Source: Streptomyces sp. NBC_00691
GTDB lineage: Bacteria > Actinomycetota > Actinomycetes > Streptomycetales > Streptomycetaceae
DNA length: 64,000 nucleotides
Assembly: GCF_036226665.1 (NCBI RefSeq)
Contig: NZ_CP109007.1
Location: 6,634,001-6,698,000, forward strand
Reading direction: 5' to 3'
The notes under the pieces: generated by a model
What the model was told of the DNA's origin: nothing
The model's database searches: none
What the model saw: only the letters and a program-made list of their open reading frames with translations
Part shown: piece by piece, positions 48,872-59,146 of the stretch
Layout of the letters: every line of letters starts with the position of its first letter
How positions within the stretch are numbered: the stretch's first letter is position 1
Translations under genes and position numbers: made by a program

Positions 48872-51109
48872 ATGGAAACCGATACCCAGCGGCGCCCGGC
48901 GCGCCGCCCCCGGAGACGTACCGGCTCCGTCGGGCTCGCGTACGCCGTGTCCCTCGTCGCGGTCCCCGCGCTCATGCTCGGCCCGAGCGCGTCCGTCGCG
49001 CTCGCGGCCCCGCTTCCCGGAGGCCTCGGCCCCTGTGTTCCCGGGGACTGCCCGGACGAGTTCCCGGAGATCAACAACCTCGACATCGCCGGACGCGACA
49101 AGGCGATCAACATCTTCGTCGGGAACGACTTCCTCGTACGAGGCCGGGCGGCCGAGGCCGAGGGGCGGGTCGTGGTCCTGGACGACTTCGACCAGAACAA
49201 GGACGCGGCGGCCGGCGGCACCTACAACCTCGGCATCGTCGGGGTCGGCTCCCGGGTGCCTCCGCCCGACGGGTCGGACTTCCTCACCACCGGCGGCGGC
49301 GTCACCGTCGCCGCGGGCCAGACCCTCGACACGAAGGGCGGCATCGTGGCGGAGCAGGGCATCGTCCGCCACGCGGGCCCGGTCTCGGGAACGGTCACGG
49401 GCACCCTGGTCGAGGATGCGAACGCCGTCGTGCCGTACGCCGGACTGCGGGACCGGCTCACCGCCGCCAGCCGTTGCTACGCCCGGGTCGACGGCCAGCC
49501 GAGGACGCCCACCGGCACGGCGGTGAACCAGGGCGGCCAGACCCTCTTCACCGGTGACGGCACCTCGCAACTCCAGGTTTTCAACGTCGACTTCGACCTC
49601 ACGACCGCGACCGGGGCGCAGCAGGGCATCGTCTTCGCGAACATCCCCGACACCGCGACGGTCCTCGTCAACGTCACGGGTGACAACCGCAGGCTCAGCA
49701 CCTACAGCGGTGGCATCGACGACGACACCGACCCGCTCAACGCCTACCGCGAGCGCCTGCTGTGGAACTTCCCCGACGCCACCACGGTGGACCTCTCCGG
49801 CACCGGACAGTTCCAGGGCAGCTTCCTCATCGGCAACCAGGCCTCGACCGCGACGGTCACCCTGCCCGGTATCAACGGCCGCTTCTTCACCACGGGTTCC
49901 CTCACCCACACCAGCGCGGCATCGGGGGGCGGCGGTCAGGAGTTCCACGCCTACCCGTTCAACGGCGACCTGCCGAACTGCGACGGGACCAACGCCGTCA
50001 CCGGCGAGGTGCGGGTGCTGAAGACGGACGCGGAGTCGGACGCGCCACTCCCGGGTGCGACCTTCCGGCTGTGGGAGGAGACGAACGGCGTTCCCGGTCT
50101 GCAGACGACCGGAGCGGACCCGGACACCTCGGTCGGCACGCCGTGCACGACGGGTGCGGACGGCCTGTGCGAGCGGACGGTGGAGACGGGGACGTACTAC
50201 TGGCAGGAGACGGACGCTCCCGACGGGTACGACCTCCCGGCGTCGACGGTGTTCGGTCCGCTGGTGCTGACGGAGGAGAACGCGGAGGCGGGGGTCCAGG
50301 TCGGGGCCTCCAACACGCGTACGTCTCCGACGACCGGCGAGGTGCGCGTGCGCAAGACGGACGCGGAGTCCGGCGCGACGCTCGCCGGCGCGACCTTCCG
50401 GCTGTGGGAGGAGACGAACGGCGTTCCCGGTCTGCAGACGACCGGAGCGGACCCGGACACCTCGGTGGGCACGCCGTGCACGACGGGTGCGGACGGCCTG
50501 TGCGAGCGGACGGTGGAGACGGGGACGTACTACTGGCAGGAGACGGATGCTCCCGACGGGTACGACCTCCCGGCGTCGACGGTGTTCGGTCCGCTGGTGC
50601 TGACGGAGGAGAACGCGGAGGCGGGCGTGAACGTCACCGCGACCAACCGCCGCACACCGGTTACGCCCGGCACCGGCTCCGTCAAGCTGCTCAAGGCCGA
50701 CGCGGACAGCGGCCTGCCGCTGAGGGGCGCGACCTTCGAGCTGTGGGAGGAGACCAACGGGCGGAACGGTCTGCAGACGGGCGGCGCCGACCCCGACACC
50801 CGCGTCGGGACACCGTGCACCACCGACAGGGCGGGCCTCTGCGCCTTCGGAGCGCTGGAGAACGGCTCCTACTACCTGCGGGAGACCGCCGTCCCCGACG
50901 GCTACGTCCTGCCCGCCGACCCGGTCACGGGCCCCTACGTCATCGACGCCGACCAGAAGCTCGTCGTGGCGCGGCTGGACAACAGCCGAGCCGACGACCC
51001 GTGCCACGACGGGGGCTACGGGGACGAGGGCTACGGGGACGAGGGTTACGGCGACCAGGGATACGGCGACTGCCTCCGTGCCAAGAGCCGTGCCGGCACC
51101 ACCGCCTGA
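48872..51109 (+). CDS. Secreted choice-of-anchor-A protein with three SpaA-like repeats
   Basis: A 745-residue surface or secreted protein. After a basic start, a long signal peptide runs to about residue 48 ([10 protein letters not shown]). Residues about 60-365 form a choice-of-anchor-A domain ([35 protein letters not shown]). Three Cna-B/SpaA beta domains follow (about 380-495, 491-600, 605-710), each starting like [23 protein letters not shown] and each carrying a CTTGADGLC-type cysteine pair. The C-terminus is a [20 protein letters not shown] repeat. There is no LPxTG sortase signal or C-terminal helix. It probably acts as an adhesin or stalk. Start ATG 48872 is preferred to an upstream in-frame ATG. 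Confidence 0.87.
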   Translation: METDTQRRPARRPRRRTGSVGLAYAVSLVAVPALMLGPSASVALAAPLPGGLGPCVPGDCPDEFPEINNLDIAGRDKAINIFVGNDFLVRGRAAEAEGRVVVLDDFDQNKDAAAGGTYNLGIVGVGSRVPPPDGSDFLTTGGGVTVAAGQTLDTKGGIVAEQGIVRHAGPVSGTVTGTLVEDANAVVPYAGLRDRLTAASRCYARVDGQPRTPTGTAVNQGGQTLFTGDGTSQLQVFNVDFDLTTATGAQQGIVFANIPDTATVLVNVTGDNRRLSTYSGGIDDDTDPLNAYRERLLWNFPDATTVDLSGTGQFQGSFLIGNQASTATVTLPGINGRFFTTGSLTHTSAASGGGGQEFHAYPFNGDLPNCDGTNAVTGEVRVLKTDAESDAPLPGATFRLWEETNGVPGLQTTGADPDTSVGTPCTTGADGLCERTVETGTYYWQETDAPDGYDLPASTVFGPLVLTEENAEAGVQVGASNTRTSPTTGEVRVRKTDAESGATLAGATFRLWEETNGVPGLQTTGADPDTSVGTPCTTGADGLCERTVETGTYYWQETDAPDGYDLPASTVFGPLVLTEENAEAGVNVTATNRRTPVTPGTGSVKLLKADADSGLPLRGATFELWEETNGRNGLQTGGADPDTRVGTPCTTDRAGLCAFGALENGSYYLRETAVPDGYVLPADPVTGPYVIDADQKLVVARLDNSRADDPCHDGGYGDEGYGDEGYGDQGYGDCLRAKSRAGTTA
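50057..50625 (+). repeat. Two near-identical 237-bp direct repeats, 333-bp period
   Basis: Bases 50057-50293 recur at 50390-50626 with only one or two changes, while the sequence between them differs. They encode two successive SpaA domains (111 residues apart). The third domain copy is clearly diverged. The pattern suggests recent duplication or gene conversion, and copy number may vary between strains. Confidence 0.85.
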
Positions 51110-51161
51110 GCACCGGCCGACCAGGACCTGACCGGGGCCTGGTCACCGCCTGATCATCGGC

Positions 51162-51203
51162 GGGCCGCGCCCCGTCGTCCCGAGTGACGGTGAGGCGCGG
51201 CCC
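51162..51203 (+). terminator. Terminator hairpin after the SpaA-repeat gene
   Basis: GGGCCGCGCC (51162-51171) pairs with GGCGCGGCCC (51194-51203); the loop contains a smaller CGTC/GACG stem. It lies 53 bp after the stop codon. Confidence 0.65.
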
Positions 51204-51304
51204 GCTCGTGATCGCGTTCTCACCCGCTCACCCGTTTGCTCCGCCCTGTCTGGCCGGAACCGCGCGACCGGGATTGGCTGAGCGCACACCGCGAGGAGGC
51301 ACCC

Positions 51305-52600
51305 GTGCCGGACGACGAGAATCAGAACGAACTGGCCGCGCTGCGCGCGCGGGTCGCCGCGCTGGAGGGGGAGGCGGCCGCACGGCCCGCCCCCCGGCAT
51401 CGCGGCCGCTCGTTCCTGGCCGCCGTGCTCATCGTGATCGGATGCCTCCTCGTCCCGCTGGGCATCGTCGCCGCGTGGACCTCCGACATCGTCGGCGACA
51501 CCGACCGGTACGTGTCCACGGTCGCCCCGCTCGCCTCCGACGCGGACGTGCAGGCGGCGGTCGCCAACCGGGTCACCGGGGCGGTGATGGAGCACATCGA
51601 CCTGGAGGACCTCCTGGAGGGGGTCGCCCCCGACCAGCGCCCGCTGCTCGCCAAGGCGCTGGGGAAGCTCGGCGGCTCGCTGGAGAGCGCGGTCGCCAGC
51701 TTCGTCCACGACAAGGCACAGGACGTCGTCGCCTCGGACGCCTTCGAGACGGTCTGGACCGATGCCAACCGGGCCATCCACACCTCTGTCGTCCGCGCCC
51801 TGACGGGCAGCGGCGACGGAGCCGTACAGATCAACAACGACACCGTGACGGTCGACCTCGCACCCGTGATCGACCGCGTCAAGGAGCGACTGGTCGACTC
51901 GGGACTCACCGTCGCCGGCAAGATCCCGGAGATCCACACCGACTTCACGGTCGTCAAGTCCGACGACATCGGCAAGGTCAAGACGGGGTTCCGGCTGCTT
52001 CAGGTGATGGGGCTGTGGCTGCCCGTGCTCGCGGTGCTGCTGGTGGTCGCGGGTGTCCTGCTCTCCACCCATCGGCGTCGCACCGTCATCGCCTCGGCGA
52101 TCGGCGTCGCCGCCGCGGCCCTGGTCCTCGGCATCGCGCTGACCGTGTTCCGTACGGTCTACCTCAACGCCCTGCCCGACACCGTCTCCCAGGCCGCCGC
52201 CGGGTCCGTCTACGACGCGCTGATCCACTTCCTGCGCACCACGGTCCGCATGGTGGTGACCCTCGGCCTGGTGGTCGCCCTCGGCGCGTGGCTCACCGGC
52301 CCCAGCCGCCCCGCGGTCGTCGTCCGCCGCATGTGGAACTCCGGCATCGACGCGACCCGGGGCGCGGCGGACCGGGCCGGCCTGCGGACGGGCCCGGTCG
52401 GACCCTTCGTCCGTCGCTACCGCACCTGGATCACCTGGATCCTGGTGATCCTGGCCGTCGTCGTGTACGTCCTGTGGAACCACCCCACCGGCTGGGTGGT
52501 CGTCGGTCTCGCGCTGGCCCTGCTGTTCGCCTTCGCGGTGGTCCGGTTCCTCGGGGCGGAACCCGCGGACGCCGACGGGGAAGCGCCTCTCCGGGCGTAG
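51305..52600 (+). CDS. Conserved multi-pass membrane protein with N-terminal coiled coil
   Basis: A 431-residue protein starting at GTG 51305 behind GAGGAGG (51293-51299). Residues 1-25 form a short coiled coil (NELAALRARVAALEGE). A transmembrane helix follows (about 35-58), then an extracellular region of about 190 residues, then five more helices between about 240 and 420. This is the layout of a common Streptomyces integral membrane protein family whose function I do not know. The YihY-like gene starts 5 bp downstream, so the two probably form one transcript. Confidence 0.85.
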   Translation: MPDDENQNELAALRARVAALEGEAAARPAPRHRGRSFLAAVLIVIGCLLVPLGIVAAWTSDIVGDTDRYVSTVAPLASDADVQAAVANRVTGAVMEHIDLEDLLEGVAPDQRPLLAKALGKLGGSLESAVASFVHDKAQDVVASDAFETVWTDANRAIHTSVVRALTGSGDGAVQINNDTVTVDLAPVIDRVKERLVDSGLTVAGKIPEIHTDFTVVKSDDIGKVKTGFRLLQVMGLWLPVLAVLLVVAGVLLSTHRRRTVIASAIGVAAAALVLGIALTVFRTVYLNALPDTVSQAAAGSVYDALIHFLRTTVRMVVTLGLVVALGAWLTGPSRPAVVVRRMWNSGIDATRGAADRAGLRTGPVGPFVRRYRTWITWILVILAVVVYVLWNHPTGWVVVGLALALLFAFAVVRFLGAEPADADGEAPLRA

Positions 52601-52605
52601 GGCGG

Positions 52606-53484
52606 ATGCCCGGAGGAGGCCGGACGGCGCGGGCGGCGGCCCGGTGGCGGCACCTGCGCGCGAGCGCGGAGGAGCGGCTGCCCGTCCTGTCCGAGATCGC
52701 GAGCCGGCTGCTGGGCGGGACCCTGCTCGACGCGGGGACGCGGCTCGCCGCCCAGGCCTTCCTGGCCGCCGTGCCGCTGCTGTTCGCCGTCTCGGCGTTC
52801 GCCCCGGCTTCCGTACGCGACCAGCTGCGGGATTCGGTGCGTGCCATGTTCGGCCTCAGCGGGCGCTCCGACGTCGAGCTGCAGAAGGTCCTGGGCGACT
52901 CCGCCGACGAGGAGCTGCGGGAGACGACCGGTGCGATCGGCCTGGTCATCGCCCTGGTCTCCGCCACCAGCTTCAGCCGGGCCATGGCGCGGGTCTGCGA
53001 ACGAGCCTGGGCCCTGCCCAGGGCCAAGACGCGGCTCGCGGCCTGGCGGTGGGTGGTGTGGTTGCTCGCACTGTTCCTGGTCGTCCTCGTGCAGGGTCCG
53101 CTGCGGGACGGCTTCGGGGTGGGGCTGTGGCTCGGTGTGCCGGTCTTCTTCCTGGTGAGCGTCGGCATCTGGATGTGGACCCAGCACCTGCTGCTCGCCA
53201 AGCGCGTCCCGTGGCCGCCGCTGCTCCCCGGCGCGGTCCTGGCGGCCGCGGCGACGAGCGCCCTGGCCCTGACGGCCCGGCTGTACATGCCCTCCGCGCT
53301 CGACAAGGCGCTGGCGGAGTACGGATCCTTCGGCCTCGTCCTGACGATGCTGTCCTGGCTGATCGTCGTGTGCGCGGCGCTCACCTTCGCGTTCACCATC
53401 GGGGCCGTACTGGCCCAGGAGCCGCCCCTCTCCCACCACCTCTGGCCGGGCGACGACGTGCCGGGCCGGCAGCCGCCGGAGTGA
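52606..53484 (+). CDS. YihY/BrkB-family inner membrane protein
   Basis: A 292-residue protein with a basic, amphipathic N-terminus and about six hydrophobic helices. Visible YihY-type features are the early AAQAFLAAVPLLFAVSAFAP segment and the C-terminal YGSFGLVLTMLSWLIVVCAALTFAFTIGA segment. The biochemical role of this family is unsettled (some members were once called ribonuclease BN in error). ATG 52606 lies 5 bp after the preceding stop. It converges with a LapA-like gene. Confidence 0.83.
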   Translation: MPGGGRTARAAARWRHLRASAEERLPVLSEIASRLLGGTLLDAGTRLAAQAFLAAVPLLFAVSAFAPASVRDQLRDSVRAMFGLSGRSDVELQKVLGDSADEELRETTGAIGLVIALVSATSFSRAMARVCERAWALPRAKTRLAAWRWVVWLLALFLVVLVQGPLRDGFGVGLWLGVPVFFLVSVGIWMWTQHLLLAKRVPWPPLLPGAVLAAAATSALALTARLYMPSALDKALAEYGSFGLVLTMLSWLIVVCAALTFAFTIGAVLAQEPPLSHHLWPGDDVPGRQPPE

Positions 53485-53507
53485 GCGCCGGTGCCTCTTG
53501 ATGCCCC

Positions 53508-53765
53508 TCAGCGCTGTGCGCGACGCCGGGCGATGAGCAGGCCCAGGACGATGCCCACCAGGAGGGTGACGGTGAGGACGATCCAGAGCGGAAGCGTGAC
53601 CGTCGGGATCCAGAGCCTCACGGTGATCGAACCGGTGTTGGCCGCGATGAACCAGATGGCCAGGGCGGCGAGGACCAGCAGACCGATGGTGCGCACGCGC
53701 ATGTCCCGGCCCTTGACCGTCAGGGTGGACGGGTCATGCGGCTTCCTTGCGGTTTTCTGGCGCAT
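53508..53765 (-). CDS. LapA/DUF1049-like small membrane protein
   Basis: An 85-residue protein with two hydrophobic helices (TIGLLVLAALAIWFIAAN and PLWIVLTVTLLVGIVLGLLIA) joined by a short TGSITVRLWIPTV loop, then RRRAQR. This is the pattern of the DUF1049/LapA family. Two in-frame ATGs exist, 53774 and 53765; the latter is 7 nt after a good -10-like GATAAT (53778-53773) and would be leaderless. It converges with the YihY-like gene. Confidence 0.8.
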   Translation of the reverse strand: MRQKTARKPHDPSTLTVKGRDMRVRTIGLLVLAALAIWFIAANTGSITVRLWIPTVTLPLWIVLTVTLLVGIVLGLLIARRRAQR

Positions 53766-54010
53766 AGATCCCATTATCAACCGATATCGGCGCTCGGTCG
53801 ATCGCGGACCGGACCCGGGGCCCGGCACGGCACCCCGACCGCCAGACCGCCGCACCCCGTCCCGCACGGCATCACCCGGCGTGACCCCGGCCGGCGCCCC
53901 GGCCGTCATGCCGCCCGGAGGTCGTCCGGGAGGTCGTCCCACCTGGCCGGACCTGTGAGCCGTGCCCCCCCGTTGCAGGGGCCGACGTGAGAGATGAGAG
54001 GGTCTAGCGG

Positions 54011-55261
54011 GTGAGCGAGACATCACCAAACACCCTGCAATACCGTGTCGACGGGCAAGAACAGGCACCCGTCCTCGTCCTGGGCCCCTCTCTGGGCACC
54101 ACATGGCACATGTGGGACCGGCAGATACCGGAGCTCACCCGGGACTGGCGCGTCGTCCGTTTCGACCTTCCCGGGCACGGCGGTGCGCCCGCCGAACCCT
54201 TCAGCTCCGTCGCCGAGCTCGGCGACCGGCTCCTCGCCACCCTCGACTCGATCGGCGTCCAGCGCTTCGGGTACGCGGGCTGCTCCCTCGGCGGCGCCGT
54301 CGGCCTCGATCTGGCCCTCCGCGCGCCCCACCGGGTCGCCTCCCTGGCACTGGTCGCCACCTCGCCCCGGTTCGGCAGCGCCGACGAGTTCCGCCAGCGC
54401 GGTGTCATCGTCCGCGCCAACGGCCTGGAGCCGATGGCCCGCACCGCGCCCGAGCAGTGGTTCACCTCGGTTTTCGCCGGCGCGCAGCCCGCGATCGTGG
54501 ACTGGGCCGTGCAGATGGTCCGGACGACCGACCCCGCCTGCTACATCGCCGCCTGCGAGGCCCTCGCCGTCTTCGACGTGCGGGAGGCCCTCGACCGCAT
54601 CGCCATCCCGGCCCTCGTCCTCGTCGGCTCGGAGGACCAGGTCACCGGCCCCGCCGAGGCCCGCACCCTGGTCGCGGGGATCGCCGACGCCCGGCTCGCC
54701 GTCGTCCCCGGCGCCTCACACCTGGCCCCGGTCGAACAGCCCGCCGCCGTCACCGATCTGCTCGTCGAGCATTTCGCCGGTACGGCCCCGGACACCAGCG
54801 GCACCCTGACCGTGCCGCCGCTCCCCGCGTCGCCGGTGCCCGTGGCCGAGCCGGTCCCGGACGCCGAGCCCGCCGAGGCCCGCCGCCCCGACCCGTACGA
54901 GAAGGGGCTCGGGCTGCGGCGCGAGGTCCTCGGCGACGCCCATGTGGACCAGGCCCTCTCCGCCGACGCCGACGGCGCCTTCCAGGACCTCCTCACCCGG
55001 TACGCCTGGGGCGAGGTCTGGAGCCGGGACGGTCTCGACCGCCGGACCCGGAGCGTCGTCACCCTCACGGCCCTCATCGCCGGAGGCCACCGGGAGGCCC
55101 TCGCCGACCACACCCGCGCGGCCCTCCGCAACGGCCTGTCCGCCGAGGAACTCCGCGAGATCGTGCTCCACGCGGGCGTGTACTGCGGCTTCCCCGCCGC
55201 CGAGACCGCGCTGCGCGTGATCGCCCGGGTCGTCGAGGAGGAGACGACGCCCCCGGCGTAG
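54011..55261 (+). CDS. pcaL: PcaL-type fusion: 3-oxoadipate enol-lactonase / carboxymuconolactone decarboxylase
   Basis: A 416-residue two-domain protein. Residues 1-265 form an alpha/beta hydrolase resembling PcaD: nucleophile elbow GCSLGGAVGL (Ser near residue 92), acid in VGSEDQV, His in PGASHLAPVEQP. A Pro/Ala-rich linker (about 265-295) leads to a PcaC-like domain (about 300-410: DPYEKGLGLRREVLGDAHVD, RTRSVVTLTALIAGG, EIVLHAGVYCGFP). The pair catalyses two successive steps of the beta-ketoadipate branch of aromatic breakdown. No other pca gene is nearby, so it may act on other substrates. GTG start, no clear ribosome-binding site. Confidence 0.9.
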   Translation: MSETSPNTLQYRVDGQEQAPVLVLGPSLGTTWHMWDRQIPELTRDWRVVRFDLPGHGGAPAEPFSSVAELGDRLLATLDSIGVQRFGYAGCSLGGAVGLDLALRAPHRVASLALVATSPRFGSADEFRQRGVIVRANGLEPMARTAPEQWFTSVFAGAQPAIVDWAVQMVRTTDPACYIAACEALAVFDVREALDRIAIPALVLVGSEDQVTGPAEARTLVAGIADARLAVVPGASHLAPVEQPAAVTDLLVEHFAGTAPDTSGTLTVPPLPASPVPVAEPVPDAEPAEARRPDPYEKGLGLRREVLGDAHVDQALSADADGAFQDLLTRYAWGEVWSRDGLDRRTRSVVTLTALIAGGHREALADHTRAALRNGLSAEELREIVLHAGVYCGFPAAETALRVIARVVEEETTPPA

Positions 55262-55270
55262 CCTGGCCAC

Positions 55271-55906
55271 GTGAAGCTGACGAAGAAGTCCCACGCGTGC
55301 GTGCGGCTGGAGAAGGACGGGCGGACGCTCGTCCTCGACCCCGGCGTGTTCACCGAGCAGGACGCGGTCCTCGGGGCCGACGCCCTGCTCGTGACGCACG
55401 AGCACCCCGACCACTTCGACGAGGGTCAACTGCGGGCCGCCATGGAGGCAGGCCCGGCCACCGAGATCTGGACGCTGCGCAGCGTCGCCGACCAGCTCTC
55501 GGCGGCCTTCCCGGGCCGTGTGCACACCGTCGGGCACGGCGACACGTTCACGGCCGCCGGGTTCGAGGTCCAGGTGCACGGCGAACTGCACGCGGTGATC
55601 CACCCCGACATGCCGCGCGTCACCAACGTCGGCTACCTCGTCGACGGCGGTGCCGTCTTCCACCCCGGCGACGCGCTCACCGTGCCCGACCACCCCGTGG
55701 ACACGCTGCTGCTCCCCGTCATGGCCCCGTGGAACAAGATCTCCGAGGTCATCGACTACGTGCGCGAGGTGGGGCCGCGCCGCGCGTACGACATCCACGA
55801 CGCCCTGCTCACGGACCTCGCGCGCCCCATCTACGACCGCCAGATCGGCGCGCTCGGCGGCACCGACCACCAGCGGCTCGCCCCCGGCGCCTCCGCCGAG
55901 CTCTGA
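55271..55906 (+). CDS. Metallo-beta-lactamase-fold hydrolase (UlaG-like)
   Basis: A 211-residue protein with the metal-binding motif THEHPDHFD (HxHxDH, near residue 43), a later metal ligand in FHPGDAL and GELHAVIHPD. It resembles the UlaG-like/L-ascorbate-6-phosphate-lactonase-type small hydrolases, but the substrate is unknown. GTG start 55271 lies 9 bp after the pcaL stop; TAGCCT (55259-55264), overlapping that stop, is placed like a leaderless -10. Gene order pcaL, MBL-fold, exonuclease III is likely conserved in related genomes (recalled, not checked). Confidence 0.85.
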   Translation: MKLTKKSHACVRLEKDGRTLVLDPGVFTEQDAVLGADALLVTHEHPDHFDEGQLRAAMEAGPATEIWTLRSVADQLSAAFPGRVHTVGHGDTFTAAGFEVQVHGELHAVIHPDMPRVTNVGYLVDGGAVFHPGDALTVPDHPVDTLLLPVMAPWNKISEVIDYVREVGPRRAYDIHDALLTDLARPIYDRQIGALGGTDHQRLAPGASAEL

Positions 55907-55984
55907 GCCCGGCCGCGGGGCACCCGAGGCCGCGTCAGCCCGGCACGGCGTCGATTGTCGGACCCCGCACGTAGGCTTGCGCAC

Positions 55985-56764
55985 ATGCGCATCGCCACCT
56001 GGAACGTCAATTCGATCACCGCCCGGCTGCCCCGGCTCCTCGCCTGGCTGGAGAGCAGCGGCACGGACGTGCTGTGCGTCCAGGAGACCAAGTGCACCGC
56101 CGAGCAGTTCCCCACCGAGGAGCTGCGCGCCCTCGGATACGAGTCCGTGGTCAACGCCACGGGCCGGTGGAACGGCGTGGCTCTGGTCTCCCGGGTCGGT
56201 CTCGCGGACGTGGTCACGGGCCTGCCCGGCGGCCCGGAGTACGACGCGGCCGAGGAGCCCCGGGCCATCTCCGCGACCTGTGGTCCGGTCCGCGTCTGGT
56301 CGGTGTACGTGCCGAACGGCCGGGAGGTCGAGCACGAGCACTACGCCTACAAGCTGCGCTGGCTGGAGGCCCTGAAGGCGGCCGTCGCGGAGGACGCGGC
56401 GGGGGACCGGCCCTTCGCGGTCCTCGGCGACTACAACATCGCGCCCACCGACGACGACGTCTGGGACCGGTCGGCCTTCGAGGGCCTGACGCACGTGACG
56501 GAGCCCGAGCGGGCCGCGCTCGCCGGCCTCCGCGAGACCGGCCTGTCCGACGTGGTCCCGCGCCCCCTCAAGTACGACCACCCCTTCACGTACTGGGACT
56601 ACCGCCAGCTCTGCTTCCCGAAGAACCGGGGCATGCGCATCGACCTGGTCTACGGCAACAAGCCCTTCGCCGAGGCCGTCACGGACAGCTATGTGGACCG
56701 TGAGGAGCGCAAGGGCAAGGGCGCCTCGGACCACGCGCCCGTCGTGGTCGACCTCGACGTGTAG
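55985..56764 (+). CDS. xth: Exodeoxyribonuclease III (AP endonuclease family)
   Basis: A 259-residue enzyme of the ExoIII/APE1 family, which cuts DNA at abasic sites and trims 3' ends during base-excision repair. Catalytic motifs are present in order: ATWNVNSITAR, QETKC (metal-binding Glu), the GDYNIAP Asp/Asn pair, and the final DHAPVVVDL with the catalytic Asp-His. ATG 55985; TAGGCT (55972-55977) ends 7 nt before it, so the mRNA is probably leaderless. Confidence 0.93.
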   Translation: MRIATWNVNSITARLPRLLAWLESSGTDVLCVQETKCTAEQFPTEELRALGYESVVNATGRWNGVALVSRVGLADVVTGLPGGPEYDAAEEPRAISATCGPVRVWSVYVPNGREVEHEHYAYKLRWLEALKAAVAEDAAGDRPFAVLGDYNIAPTDDDVWDRSAFEGLTHVTEPERAALAGLRETGLSDVVPRPLKYDHPFTYWDYRQLCFPKNRGMRIDLVYGNKPFAEAVTDSYVDREERKGKGASDHAPVVVDLDV

Positions 56765-56846
56765 CGGACGCGGGGCCCATCCGGCGGCGGAACGATCTCC
56801 GCGCGCCGGGTGGTCGACCGGGAGGTGACGGTGCGAGGCTGTTCGG

Positions 56847-57290
56847 ATGAACATTCCATTCCTGGACAACTGGCGCAAGCGGCACACACCCGAGCCGACC
56901 GGCTCCCCGCTGGTCGCGGCCTTCGACCGTGACCCCGACGGCGTGGCCGAGCTGCTCGCCGAGTGCGAGCTGTTGCGCGCCCGTGTCGCACAGTCCGGGG
57001 TGGCGCTCGACGACACCCCTCACTCCCTCCAGGAGCTCGACCAGCTGCCACCCCGCTGGCGTGACGACCCGGAGGAACTGCCCTGGATCGGGAACGACGC
57101 CGGGCTCTACCTCGGCACCGTGATCGTAAGGAACGTACCCGGCGCGCACTGGCAGGTGTGGCCCGGCGGCGGCCCGGTGGTGCGGCTCGCCTCGGGCCGT
57201 GAGCTCCAGGTCGTCGAGGCCGGTCTCGACTGGGCGATGACGGGCTCGCCGGAGCTCTCCCAGATGTACGCCGAGGCCGCCGAGTACTGA
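56847..57290 (+). CDS. Conserved actinobacterial protein of unknown function
   Basis: A 147-residue soluble protein starting MNIPFLDNWRKRH. It contains an acidic helix (GVAELLAECELLRARVAQ) and a C-terminal half with VIVRNVPGAHWQVWPGGGPVV and a VVEAGLDWAM segment, which reads like a compact alpha/beta fold. The last part ends in YAEAAEY. I recognise the general look of a Streptomyces hypothetical family (perhaps DUF6278) but no function. It has no signal peptide or membrane helix. It stands alone between exonuclease III and the glutamate transporter. Confidence 0.8.
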   Translation: MNIPFLDNWRKRHTPEPTGSPLVAAFDRDPDGVAELLAECELLRARVAQSGVALDDTPHSLQELDQLPPRWRDDPEELPWIGNDAGLYLGTVIVRNVPGAHWQVWPGGGPVVRLASGRELQVVEAGLDWAMTGSPELSQMYAEAAEY

Positions 57291-57449
57291 CTCCGCCGCC
57301 CCGTGCGGCCCGTCCCGCACCCCCGCCCCGCCACCCTTTTGCAGTAAATACGGCTTATTGAGGTTTCATGCGTGTCGGGCGTGAAGTCCCTTTTCTGGTG
57401 GATAGTTTGCGCTGACTCGACACCGCTGAGAAATGGGGCAGGGCAGCGT

Positions 57450-58196
<747 letters not shown>

Positions 58197-58210
58197 GCGG
58201 GGTGGGAACC

Positions 58211-59128
58211 ATGCAGCATACGCACCGCGCCCCGGCCGTGCTCGCCCTGCTGCTCGCCCTGACGGCGGCGCTCGCCGGCTGCGGCAGGGAGGGCAGCCCG
58301 CCCGTCAAGGGCCCGCAGCCCGACCAACTCCCGGTCTACCAGGTCCAGTCCGGCTTCACCCTGCCGGACTCGCCCACCTGGACCCGGGCGAAGAAGCGCG
58401 GCCGCCTCGTCGTCGGCGCCAAGGAGGACCAGCCGTACATGGGCGAGAAGGACCCGGCCACCGGCCGCTACTCCGGCTTCGACATCGAGATCGCCAAGAT
58501 GATGGCGGCCTCCCTCGGCTTCGACCCGGCCGGCATCGACTTCCGTACGATCGCCTCGGCCAACCGCGAGACCGCCCTGCAGAACGGACAGATCGACTAC
58601 TACGTCGGCACCTACACCATCAACGACAACCGCAAGAAGCTCGTCGGCTTCGCGGGGCCCTACTACCTGGCCGGCCAGTCCCTGCTCGTCCGCACCGACG
58701 AGCACGACATCGACGGCCCCCAGGACCTGGCCGGCAAGCGGGTCTGCTCGGCCGCCGGCTCCACCCCGTACCAGCGGATCGAGAAGGACTACCCCAAGGC
58801 CGAACTCGTCGCCTACGACACGTACTCCGCCTGCGTGGACAACCTGCTGACCTATCAGGTCGACGCCGTCACCACCGACGACACGATCCTCATGGGCTAC
58901 GCCGCCAAGGTCCCGGACGAACTCAAGGTCGTCGGCGAACCGTTCTCGAAGGAGCCGTACGGCATCGGCGTCCCGCGCACGGACAACGCCCTGCGCTTCG
59001 CCCTCGACGACGCCCTCGCCGTCCACGAGAAGAACGGCGACTGGAAGAAGGCCTACGACGCCACCCTCGGCCTCTCCGGGGTCCCCGCCCCGACACCGCC
59101 CCCCATCGACCGGTATCCGGCGAGCTGA
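58211..59128 (+). CDS. gluB: Glutamate-binding lipoprotein of ABC transporter
   Basis: A 305-residue SBP_bac_3 protein. The N-terminus is a lipoprotein signal peptide ending in the lipobox LAGC (cysteine about residue 24). Binding-fold motifs include RLVVGAKEDQPYMGEKD, SGFDIEIAKMMA, ANRETALQNGQIDYYVG, and GKRVCSAAGSTPYQRI. ATG 58211 is preferred; a GTG 9 bp upstream is equally in frame. The gene lies 14 bp after gluA. Confidence 0.9.
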   Translation: MQHTHRAPAVLALLLALTAALAGCGREGSPPVKGPQPDQLPVYQVQSGFTLPDSPTWTRAKKRGRLVVGAKEDQPYMGEKDPATGRYSGFDIEIAKMMAASLGFDPAGIDFRTIASANRETALQNGQIDYYVGTYTINDNRKKLVGFAGPYYLAGQSLLVRTDEHDIDGPQDLAGKRVCSAAGSTPYQRIEKDYPKAELVAYDTYSACVDNLLTYQVDAVTTDDTILMGYAAKVPDELKVVGEPFSKEPYGIGVPRTDNALRFALDDALAVHEKNGDWKKAYDATLGLSGVPAPTPPPIDRYPAS

Positions 59129-59146
59129 CGAGAGGAGCCTCCCGAC

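Noticed and set aside
50057-50625. Direct repeats as a CRISPR or mobile element.
   Set aside because: They are 237 bp, lie in frame within one coding sequence and encode protein domains.
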